From: Perkinsus olseni | Taxonomy: Eukaryota; Perkinsozoa; Perkinsida | Reading direction: 5' to 3' | NCBI GenBank assembly: GCA_013115125.1 | Contig: JABANN010000241.1 | Span: 1-48,323 of the forward strand | DNA: 48,323 nt | Shown here: in pieces, positions 39,995 through 48,323 of the stretch | Numbering within the stretch: position 1 is the first letter of the stretch | Layout of the letters: each line of letters begins with the position of its first letter | The notes under the pieces: generated by a model | Database searches by the model: none | Told to the model about the DNA's origin: nothing | The model's input: the letters and a program-made list of their open reading frames with translations, nothing else | Program-made: the position numbers and the translations under genes

Positions 39995-41554
39995 ATGGTC
40001 GACCTCAGATTCTCTCCTGAATCGTCGTGTTCCGATAATAGTCGGTACCGCGGTCAGCCGGACCAAGCTCTGTTGTTGGGCGACTCTAGCTACCTCTTGG
40101 AGAGTGATCAAATGGCGCAGCGAGAGGCGATGGATGTGATGGTAAGTTGGGTGGCGTCCCGCACAGGTTCGACCCCTGGTCGAGGGCATTTAGAGAGTAC
40201 ATATTGTTTGCCGACCCACCAATGGAAGTACGAGGAAGCGCCCTTTGGAACATTTGGAAGTTTGTGCTTGCCTCGACCGCTCACTGGTCTGCTCAAAGTC
40301 CATTCATATCGTTGGTTGGTGACGGCGGAGCGAAGCGTTGCACGTATTTGTTTTTGGCAGGCCGGTGAAGCTCATGAGGAGTCTGAATGGTCGGATATTC
40401 GACCCAGGGATGTAACAGAAAATTTTTCAAGATTGGTCACTCTGGGTGAGTCGTGGGCAGCTACTTAATTTCGTGGCGCGCGGTAATTTCTGTCTTTCTT
40501 CAGCCACTGGCGGCTTGACCTCCTCCGAGGGATCGGGTGCGAATCACCAAGCTCCTCCGGTAGGTCCGGCTTTTGGCTTCGCCGCAACTCGGCAAGACTC
40601 TATTTTAGGCCACCAACGGAGCTTTCCTGTCATCAGAGCCAGTGCCAAGTACGTATGGGAAAATTGGAGCACCCTCGGATCGAACCAGGGTCGATTGTTG
40701 TTGCCCCTTCAGGGTGCCCAGCGTCACAAAGATTGACGACGGAGGAGATTTCTGGAGATCTCCTTGGCCAGGAAAGCGGGGTGAACTCAAAGTCGCCCAG
40801 AGAGGTGAGGGTCGCTTTAAGGGCGATTTCAGCGGTCCCATCCGCAGGTTGCCATGGTGGCCCCAGCGGGTTGTCATCGAACTTTGACGATTGGGATGAG
40901 ACCACAGGTGGTGGACCTCGACGATCTACTCAATCTGCGAGAAGATCGGACGACATTGATGATAAAAAGAGTTCCCCGAAAGTAGCGAATGTATGGCCGA
41001 ATGGTTTCTGGTGCTTGCTATCGCCGCACAGGTGGTGAGTTCGATCCCTGGTCGGACTGTTTCGTACGTTTAGGTATTCTTTGGCGCTCCTTCGAGAGGA
41101 GATTGCATCATTTCCGGGGTTGAATGACAGCTACGATTTGTTGTAGGAAAAACATCGGTCCTTGGGTTCGATCCGGGGACCTTTCGAATGACAGATATTT
41201 ACCAGCTGACGCGTCGAAGGATGCTAACAGAGGGTATGCATTCATCAATTTGAAATCGGTGAGCCATGTCTATCTCTTCACAAGCATGCTACAAGTGAGT
41301 CCTTCCTCCTCTGAAGCCTCTTCTCGGGGATTACCTTCGCTGCTCCTGCTCTTCAGAATCACGAGTGGCGGCACTACAATGCTCCACGCAGGACTTGCCA
41401 GCTTTGCTTTGCTCATATCCAGGGTCGGGAAGATACTCTTCAGCATCTCACCCAAGAACGTACCCAAGGGTTCCGCGCTCTTTGCTGCTCTTCCTTTCCC
41501 CCGCGGCGGAGACGATTGCGATATAGTACTGTCGTTGCCTTTAGCTCAGCTTGA
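39995..41554 (+). CDS. Mei2-like RNA-binding protein (C-terminal RRM_2 domain), 276 aa, 9 exons
   Basis: Mei2-like proteins bind RNA through a special C-terminal RRM and in fungi and plants control meiosis or development. Exons: 39995-40141, 40361-40445, 40504-40559, 40639-40648 (tentative 10-nt exon), 40713-40804, 40908-40981, 41074-41142, 41195-41294, 41357-41554. They sum to 831 nt with consistent phase. The domain reads TTLMIKRVPRKYSLALLREE (beta1 and helix1), SYDLLYLPADASKDANRGYA and FINLKS (the family's YLP.D...N.GYAF.N), then VYLFTSMLQNHEWRHYN and FAHIQGREDTLQHL (the family's W...N and A.IQG...L). The N-terminal 140 residues are Ser/Glu-rich and unrecognised. At 276 aa it is shorter than plant and yeast relatives and lacks their extra RRMs. 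Introns carry T and A modules. Confidence 0.9.
40446..40503 (+). mobile_element. 58-nt intron made of a single module A
   Basis: GTGAGTCGTGGGCAGC, then TTAATTTCGTGGCGCGCGG, then a pyrimidine-rich end TTTCTTCAG. It separates exons ending VTL and starting ATGG of the Mei2-like gene, in phase. Confidence 0.75.
40982..41073 (+). repeat. 92-nt intron containing a nearly whole tRNA-like sequence
   Basis: The intron interrupts VPRK|YSLAL of the RRM. Inside, ATGGCCGAATGGTTTCTGG resembles a D-arm, CTTGCTATCGCCGCACAG an anticodon arm and GTGAGTTCGATCCCTGG a T-arm. This is the clearest sign that the T module comes from a tRNA-type sequence. Confidence 0.7.
41143..41194 (+). mobile_element. 52-nt intron made of a T module
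   Basis: GTAGGAAAAACATCGGTCC, then TTGGGTTCGATCCGGGG, ending GAATGACAG. It splits DLL|YLPAD of the RRM; removing it restores the conserved YLP.D motif exactly. Confidence 0.8.
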
Positions 41555-42069
41555 AGTTTCTCAGTCGACGGGATATTTCTGTCGTTAATTTTTCTATAAT
41601 TTGATCAAATGTTACTGAAAAATTTAATTTTTTCGATTTTCGTCGAGTGCATCGTCGGTCAGGTCATCCCCTATACATGCTTCAGCAGCGAAGGCGCCAC
41701 CTCGATGCGGCGCCAGAGCTGAATTTATTGTATGTGGCCGCGAGTTCGATCCCCGGTGAAAGCATTTCTTCCTCTTTTGTTCTAGACCAGTCAGCCCGCA
41801 AGAGGTCTGGGGCGTAGGAGATTATCAAATGCCGAACGAAGGTGATTCCATGCTTCGTTAAGAAATTGTAAGAGGGTCTAAGATTGCAAGATTGCCCCCA
41901 TTACTCAGATATTCTACAGCTCGGTAGCAGCACCAGTATGCCGTAACTGCATTAGTTGTAGTAGGCAGGTGCTGCTCATTATGCGCTTCTCGCGGCATTC
42001 TGAGAATCTTGCGTTCGTCGTAGTCTGACAATTTCCGGGGTCGGCGGTTAGGTCGTTGTCAGTGTCACG
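41555..42069. other. Spacer between Mei2-like gene and MCMBP
   Basis: Contains a T-arm-like GAGTTCGATCCCCGG near 41742-41756 and GATTGCAAGATTGC near 41882-41895 (the GCAAGAT module also seen in left-block introns). No gene seen. Confidence 0.5.
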
Positions 42070-45000
42070 ATGAGCACTCTTTTGAAGCGGCCGTACGACG
42101 TATTGGATGAGACGATGGAGGGCAAGGAGAGGAGGGTGGGTATGCAGAGGTGATAGGAGAGGGGTTTTTGTGGTTCCGACGGTGCTGGGGCGTGGGCGCG
42201 AGGATCGCGCGCGGAGGCAGAGCTGGAAGAAAGAAGTTCGTAGATTCGACAATTTTTTGAGTGATTTACGCGAGCCAGACCTGAATCAAAGCAAGAGACT
42301 GAGTTAGTTGGGCTACGGTTAGTTGGGCTCCCTGGAGGAGCTGTGCTCCTTCATTCTCGGAGAGAAGAGAATTCAAGCTGTTTTTTGGTCTCCCGATGTT
42401 CCGGCGGCTTGTTTGAAGTCTTCTGCCGAGAATCTTCTCGCTCGTCAGTGTGGCTTCCCTTCTCGACTCTCTGGATTGGGACGAAGTACCATCGCTAAAT
42501 GCGATGCTCGAGGAGGAGTGTCGCGGAGCCCTTGGGACGGTGGTGAAGTTCCGGTGTATGGTCCAGGACGTGAGTCTAGATGGCTTCTTTACGCATCACT
42601 CGAACGCTGTTGTGATGCCGTAGTAGAGCACACTGTTATCAAGATAGCGATAGAAAAGCACACGTTCCTAGGGTAGCTCGTCTCCGAGTTGTAGGAAATG
42701 TGGTATGAGAGGCGCCTGTTGGACGTAACTGGTCACGCGGGTTATGTGATGCACTTTGAGCGTCTTCCGAAAGCGTGCGTCGAGATCCGCTCGGCGGCGT
42801 TGGGTTGTAAACAACGTTATGGCTCTGGATGACTCTCCTTTGTCATCCTGTACGGCTGTTGTCTGTGGCGCACGGATTGACAGGTTATGAACCCAGAGCC
42901 GTACCAGCCGGTGATAAGGGACAAGGGTGGCAGTGCTCGGTGTGGGAGGTAGTAGTGAAGGGGAAGGCCCTCCCCAGGGGACGCTCGCTTTTTGTGGATG
43001 GTCATTGTACGATTTCTGGCCCCGTTGGTGACAACAGAGCATCGAGCAGGCAGCCAGTGGTCAAGCTGGATGGCAGGTATCGCGAGGAGCAGCCGAGAGA
43101 AGATGCGGAGGAGGGGGCTTTGCGGTGGGGGAGAGGAGAGTTCGAAATGGTGATCACTGGGGATCGAACCTGGGAGAAGCGATTGCGCTACTGAGTGGGC
43201 TGTCTATGCATGAAGGGAATCTCTTCGTTCTTTGTCGATTGAAGCTTCCCTCATACATCGTGCTGCACATGGTACAATAGCCACGTCTATCGGCACAGAG
43301 GGCGCCGCCACCGGCTGTCTACGCAATTGCGGTCTTCTTTCTTCGCCGTCGCTGATGAGTGCCTTGTCAGAGACAAGTTTTCCGCTGCATGAGAGTTCCG
43401 GGGGAGACCAGCTGGGCAACAGAGCAACAGGCTAATAGGGAGGTGTAGGTTTGCTCCTGGTGCAAGAAGAGGAGACACGTCTCGAGGCCGATTGAACCAG
43501 AGCAGTCCTATTTCCACGCCGAGAGTCCCTTGGACCCTCATCCGCCAGGAGGGTCGTGCATTCTGACTGGGGTAGTCTAGCGTAAACGCGCGTTTGGCTT
43601 CAGGTGTAGGGGAGTGGATGCGGGATCCGAGGTTGAAGCTGGCACAACACAGGAGCGGATGACTTGCGGAAAGGGTAAGTCTCCGATGCCTGTCCGAATA
43701 ACTTTGCCGAGGATGTGTTCGAGTTATCTCGTCGCGCCTCAACAGTTTGTCTATTCGGTTGCTGCATCAGCCGCTTCTCTGCGCAACTTGGGAATCTTTT
43801 GGGTCGCGCAGCCGCAAGAATTTCTTCGTGGTAGTTCTGTCATGAGGCTCACTGTTAGGGTTCAGATTCGGGTAAGCGAGAGGCTGTTGTGAAGGTGTAT
43901 GACGTGAAGGAGATGGACAGAGATGCCATGAGACTGCACGAGGTCAGTGTGAGGGTTGCGTGGGTTATACGTGCTTAAAGCGCGCGCCCGGTTGATCGAT
44001 ATCGTCTCGCAGGTTGTTGAGATTGTTGGGATATTGGATTCTGTTGGTGCTGCTGAGAGTGCTCCTTGGGAAAGCGGTGGAGGAGGACCTCTCGCGCCTA
44101 TCAAAGAGGAAGAGCACGACGAGGGTGATAATCTTTATGTAGCGCGTGATGGATCCAGAAAACGTTCAAAATGCCGAAAATCACCTGCAACTATATGCCC
44201 TGTGCGTCGGCGAGCGATCGAGAGCTCTGAAATGCGAAGGGGGTCGTTCCTTTCAGGGTTGGAGCTTTCCGCCGGGGATGGCGGAGGTGGACTGAAGGAG
44301 GGGATGCTGTGCCGAATCCAAGCGCTGAGGTTCGACTCGGCGAATGACTGGAACCCCGCAGTAGGGATGCCGGGGAGGGTATTGGCGAATCAGCGTGGTA
44401 ATGAGCTCGTTAGATGCCACTGAATGAAGCGATGAGTAAGGAGCTCGTAACGGAGAGAGTCAGAGGGGAGCTCATTGATCATCTTAGCAAGTAAGGGGCG
44501 AGCGAGAGACAGATGGTGGAAGTATCACATTCTGGATTTCGCCACGCTGACCGTTCTATCGAGTTCAGCAGCGTCGAAAACCCCCTTGCAGCTTTCCTTG
44601 AATCTCGGAAGGCAATGAATTCACATTTCCTCCTTCAACTGCGACGCCTTGCAGATGGTAGAATTCGCAGCTTCGGGAACAACTGGCTTTCACAAGTGAA
44701 CTCTCACTAGGTAGTCGACGTATAAGTGTAGCACGGTTGTGTCAACTCTCGGGGAGTCAGCGTAACCGCCCCCTGCCGGCCACGCGGTCCGCCCTTCAGG
44801 TGTCTACGTGGAGATCGTCTAGCTGCTGAGTATCTTCTCCTGCACATGGTCTCGCGTCATGTCAGCGGACTTGGTACGGGCCTGGCCCAGGACACCGGTC
44901 TGATTGTCGGCCACTGGCCGTTGAACATATCTGGATTCTCGAAGAGTGAGTTGAAGCCTTTAGTCGGGTAGGCTCGACACGCTCGTCTTGCTAGGTGTAG

Positions 45001-47204
45001 ATGGTGGATCTCGTGGGAGTGGCGTGAGAGATGTCACAGGTGAGTGTCACCCCTTGCGGAATGTTCCCATCCTATGGATCATCGTGCGATCCTTCGGCGG
45101 GTCGGAGACTCTTCCAGGCAGAGAAATTCCCCGATCATCGGGGCCCGATGGCCGGCCCAGAAAGTTTCTGGGCTGAGCTTTGAAGCGCATAGTCTGATAC
45201 GATTGTATAGCATTTATTGCTCAGCTTGTGTGGAGAGTCTCTTGCCGAGGGTGATGGAGATGGAGGTGTCCGTGGGCAAGTTGAACTCAGAAAGGTGGAT
45301 TCCGACTAAGAACTATGACACAGACGAGCTTGGTGAGTAGAACCTTCTTCGCGGGGATGCAACACAGGCAGCGCTCGTCATTCATACTGTATGAGTGTAT
45401 GGGTAATACACGGTCCTTGGTGCTGATGGTTGATCATCCGCCGTTCGGAACAGCCGGTTCCATTACTGGTACGTATGATTTGCCTTGGGCATAGAGAGCA
45501 AGGATGTGAACAGCAAACCACTCTGAGAGCAGGGTTTGTCCTTTGGGCGGGCCATCGCATAAATTCCCGGAAACGGAAATTCCCTGAAATTTCCGGAAAA
45601 AGTGGAAATATTCGGAAATTTCCAGTAATTTTAGTGCGCGCCCAAAAATTTTTCGCGCCCTGCGGGCGCTTGCTCCACTTTCAACCCTGGCGGTTGGGCT
45701 CCTCATCTTGGAGGACCTCGGGAGTGTGTTGATGTTGCGTTAGGCAATGCTCACATAGAAGAGAGTCCAGTAGACCAAGGAGCCTGCAACGCAACGGGAT
45801 CCAATTCAATTCAATTCAAACTTTATTGCCTGCCAGGCAATGCCTGGGCGTTACAAGCTCAAAGCTTATCGCCCATCACACGACCCGCGCAAGCGGATCC
45901 CGATGTGGTTAGACCCAACCATAGAGCCTTAAAACAACAGAGGCTAATCAATCTTTCATCATCAGCTCGGAGGCTCTTGAGAGGAACTTCGTCACAACTA
46001 CGTCGTGCAGCCAGGCAAGGCGAGGAGGGAGGCATGCCACACTGGGCAGCCTGCTAGGCATGAGGGAGAAAGAAGGTGAAAAGAGGATTAAGTAGTCCCA
46101 GGACCAACAACTGCGATTGCGGAAACCCAGATGATTAGATGGTGAAAATTTGTGTAGTAAGGGAGGGCTCAACCAATACCGAGTCACCAGCAAGGGGGAC
46201 GTATGGGTATGGCAGGTTCGATCTCTACCTCGTACCGGGAAAACCCGGCCACCCTCACGCGACGTTGACGCGTAGAGACCTGTGAGAGGCCACGGGATAC
46301 CGGCGAGTCGCCGGCGGCGACTGTTATAATCCTGCGCTGCGCACAACATCGATTGCCTGGGCGCGCGCTTAGTGATGACGTTGGTCGATGCAGCATGGAG
46401 TGAACCTTCATCATCGAGATAACCTTCAATCTTGGTATCTGATTTGGTATACGCTGCACACGACATGGGCACTGCCGCTATGACACAAACCCATCGAGCG
46501 CAGAAGCACTCGTTCACTTGTTGAGCTTGCCCAATAAATGAGCTTTCAATTATGCTATCTTAGGGCCATTTTGGGCCATTTTTGGAAATTTTTTGGAAAT
46601 TTTTGCCTCGGGGGAAATTTTCGGAAAATTTCCGAAAATTTCCTCATGGAAATTTTCGGGCTAAGGGCCAGGGCAAACCCTTGGCTCCAAGGGCGTTGCA
46701 GGCTCCTTGGTCTACTGGAGATGCAACGACTCGAGCTTCAGGTTCGTAGAAGGAGTAACAAGTGTGTTAATTTCTTCCGCAGCGTGGCAATGCACATGTT
46801 TCTGTTTTTCGGGGGAAAGAATCTTCTCAGAGAGGGCTTTTCCACTTGTTTTGTGATCACAATTCCTGTCAGATTCTGGTTTGTTGCAAATTGCCCGGCG
46901 GACGTATCTCATCTTGGACGAGACGCTTCTGGACACTGGTCGAGCTAATGTTGCGAACTTGCGGGCGTTACAACTTCTGGTGAGTGGGCGCCATCTCATC
47001 GTTTGTGGAGATGTGGTTGTTTGGTAACTCTGGACTCACGGCCATCACCACGGCGAAGATCCACTTTGAACTTCAGTGTGAGTGGAGAGGGGGCGGATTG
47101 CTTTCCTGCAGATTCGCGACCAGAAGATCCGTGTGCAGTTCGGGCCATCTCAGATCGAGTTGCCTACGGAAGTGAACACGCTAACTCTGTCTGCCTCCCA
47201 GTCG
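42070..47204 (+). CDS. MCMBP: MCM-binding protein (MCMBP/ETG1 family), multi-exon, C-terminus unresolved
   Basis: MCMBP binds MCM3-7 and helps load or unload the replicative helicase in the nucleus. A probable first exon is 42070-42135. Supported exons: about 42495-42569, 42695 onward, 43866-43942, 44013-44124, 44257-44360, 44414-44490, 44800-44945, 44995-45039, 45225-45332, 46873-46979, 47112-47204. From 43866 on all phases agree. Family motifs in order: VPSLNAMLEEE and VVKFRCMVQD (human VKFRCMIQD); VVKVYDVKEM and VVEIVGILDSV (VKVYED..., ELYGILS); RIQALR; ELVTERVRGELIDHL; LAAEYLLLHMVSR; PLNISGF; LLPRVMEMEVSVGKLN; WIPTKNYDTDELDSGLLQ (IPHKDYTANRLVSGLLQ); LILDETLLDTG; QKIRVQF. Exons for residues between 42.8 and 43.8 kb and the C-terminal region after 47204 were not found. 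The sequence beyond is hairpin-rich, so the gene may be truncated or the end too diverged. Confidence 0.9.
43225..43325 (+). repeat. Dispersed repeat copy, about 95 bp
   Basis: CCTCATACATCGTGCTGCAC, ATGGTACAATAGCCACGTCT and CGGCACAGAGGGCGCCGCC match the minus-strand copy at 31880-31985. It lies within the unresolved MCMBP intron region, just after an inverted T-arm (GGGGATCGAACCTGGG near 43159-43174). Confidence 0.6.
43943..44012 (+). mobile_element. 70-nt intron with module B
   Basis: GTCAGTGTGAGG...AAAGCGCGCGCCCGGTTGAT, then CGAT and the acceptor GTCTCGCAG. It separates exons ending AMRLHE and starting VVEIVG of MCMBP. Confidence 0.75.
45333..46872 (+). mobile_element. 1.54-kb MCMBP intron packed with repeat remains
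   Basis: The limits are fixed by the family match LDSGLLQ across the junction (donor GTGAGTAG, acceptor TTCCTGTCAG). Inside are a perfect 27-bp inverted repeat pair (45766-45792 and 46693-46719), AT-rich runs of the GGAAATTTCC type on both sides, a LINE-like 3' end (about 45798-45830, minus strand: AATAAA signal then a (TTGAA)n tail), a T-arm near 46212-46232 and a B module near 46352-46378. A minus-strand open frame over 45948-46517 runs through these repeats and I do not call it a gene. Confidence 0.7.
45766..46719. mobile_element. Inverted-repeat-bounded element, 954 bp
   Basis: The ends TCCAGTAGACCAAGGAGCCT + GCAACGC and their exact reverse complement form 27-bp terminal inverted repeats. 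The LINE-like tail lies within it, so a LINE end may have been inserted or captured. No transposase gene is visible. Confidence 0.65.
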
Positions 47205-48000
47205 GTGAGTTCCGTAGTTGGCTCCGCGACTCCTGTGTGGAAATTCCTGGGTGGAATCGATTGAGCCCTCGGAGGGCGTCAGTGATACTGTTGAGGCGGT
47301 CTTCTATTCGCACTCGACCGGAGACCATGGTTGCGGGGTGTCGATACCCTCTCCGTGGATTTGCAGACTCGTACTCATTCTCGAATCTGTTTACAGGGCC
47401 AGCTTGACTCACCCGCAGCAGCAATTTCAGTCTTCCGTCTCTGCTGTTGGCCGATCGCCAGAGGCATAGTCGTATACCAGTGCGCGTCCCGACCACACAG
47501 TGTGGGACTCTCTCGCTGTATGTGAGAGCGCTGTGAGGAGGAGCGCACTGGTATGGCCTCCCACAGTGTGAGGCCTCACAGCCCCTGAGTGTGAGGCTGA
47601 CACTCAAGGCCTGCGAGGACGTGGCTCTTCATTCGGCTCGCTGCATCCTCGAGAATACGAACAATCTTGGAGAGCGTCTTGCCCATAGTGATTCGTCTCT
47701 CGTATCTTGCGGAGGTTGTTTTGAAATATTTCATTGGAGGATGTTTTCCTTCTTAATATGATGGATACGATACGTGGACCGCTCCGCTAGACCACGTCTA
47801 CGATGCTCAGAAGATTTATCGCGGTGTACGTGAATGGCAATTAGTTTTCTCATTACATCGCCTACCTATTCGTGAACCTGCATGATAAAAGTGAGCTAAC
47901 CCTCTCACGATGGGTAATGCCGAGAGAACTCTGGAAGATTTGGTAAACGGTCCCTTATGGCTGACGAGACCCCCTTCTTCGGTCAGAGTATTATTTGTCT
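47205..48000. other. Region after the last MCMBP exon, hairpin-rich
   Basis: An acceptor-like TTTACAG (about 47392-47398) precedes GQLDSPAAAISVF..., which may be a further exon but does not look like MCMBP. At 47471-47553 ATACCAGTGCGC and GCGCACTGGTAT form an inverted repeat enclosing CACACAGTGTG and smaller hairpins. GAGGC repeats follow to 47610. Style is like the gene-poor centre. Confidence 0.4.
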
Positions 48001-48125
48001 TCTTGTTTGATATTTGAACGATGATGATGGGCCTGGTTCTACCGAGTCTGTGGAGGAGTTGGCTGTGTGTTGTCTGCTGAGCAGTACAATGTCAACTGCG
48101 TTCGAAGGAATGCGCGGTGCGGGAG

Positions 48126-48308
48126 ATGGAATCGAGGAGAGTGGGCGCTGAGCTGTGCGATCGGCTGTGTGAGCTCCAATCGGGCTGGTTGTGTATTGTT
48201 AAGCTTCCACATGTGTATGTGAACGAACGCTATGCGGCACAGCAGCTCTGTATGACGGAATTGAGACAACTCAAGACTCTTTGCCGTCAAAGTATACAAA
48301 GGTTCTAG
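48126..48308 (+). CDS. Unidentified terminal exon
   Basis: An open frame reads MESRRVGAELCDRLCELQSG, IVKLPHVYVNERYAAQQL and MTELRQLKTLCRQSIQRF, then TAG at 48306. The composition is protein-like and it may be the last exon of a gene starting further left, since the frame is open upstream of the Met. It does not match the MCMBP C-terminus I know. Family unknown. Confidence 0.35.
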   Translation: MESRRVGAELCDRLCELQSGWLCIVKLPHVYVNERYAAQQLCMTELRQLKTLCRQSIQRF

Positions 48309-48323
48309 GTGATGAACTTGAGG

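Noticed and set aside
45410-45471. MCMBP exon reading NTRSLVLMVDHPPFG
   Set aside because: It resembles the family's NTSLVIDE at first sight. The true continuation is SGLLQ...LILDETLLDTG at 46873, which joins 45332 in phase and matches much better, so this lies inside the long intron.
45948-46517. 189-residue minus-strand frame as a gene
   Set aside because: It runs across a T-arm, a B module and LINE-like 3' sequence, with no recognised domain and no splice context.

Overview
The window is nuclear DNA of a small-intron eukaryote, most likely a protist. Genes are split into many short exons by mostly 45-120 nt GT-AG introns, and five conserved eukaryotic genes can be followed exon by exon. 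The best guess is an alveolate. Head-to-tail gene blocks and introns made of short repeated modules recall what I remember of syndinian dinoflagellates such as Amoebophrya and of Perkinsus-like lineages, but the splice sites here are canonical and no marker fixes the taxon.

Layout. From 0 to 11 kb there is a minus-strand block read right to left: a long coiled-coil protein gene (10979-5618), a METTL21-type protein methyltransferase (about 5599-3831), a small acidic-tailed protein (about 3784-3155) and an ADP-ribosylglycohydrolase-like gene (2868 downward). From 35.5 kb to the end there is a plus-strand block: a multi-KH RNA-binding protein (35500-38209), a Mei2-like RRM protein (39995-41554), an MCM-binding protein (42070 to past 47204) and an unidentified last exon. 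The two blocks diverge. The 11-35 kb stretch between them is gene-poor and looks different. It carries intron-poor secreted or membrane-type open frames, one good tRNA-Arg(UCG), a tandemly duplicated polyQ/acidic exon pair, degenerate GTAC-rich repeats and many nearly perfect palindromes whose arms meet at a single unpaired base.

The main discovery candidate lies in the two flanking gene blocks. The introns of unrelated genes are built from a few repeated modules: (T) a tRNA T-arm/B-box unit, sometimes a nearly whole tRNA-like sequence; (A) TAATTTCGTGGCGCGCG, alone or as terminal inverted repeats; (B) a GCGCGCGCCC...TGATCGAT unit; (C) TCTAGCGGAGCGAAGCG inverted repeats; and (E) 30-32 nt introns starting GTATCTT. 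Many of these introns are only 45-58 nt long, so the module is nearly the whole intron, and modules T and A occur in both orientations. Reading across these introns restores open, family-conserved frames with consistent phase. This is the signature of introner-like elements, meaning mobile sequences that create new introns.

The conserved genes are housekeeping or RNA-handling: replication (MCMBP), mRNA binding (KH and Mei2-like proteins), protein methylation, ADP-ribose removal and probably cytoskeletal or centrosomal structure. They need not form one pathway. Their shared strand and tight spacing (as little as 18 bp between a stop codon and the next possible start) hint at polycistronic or trans-spliced expression, which the sequence does not prove.
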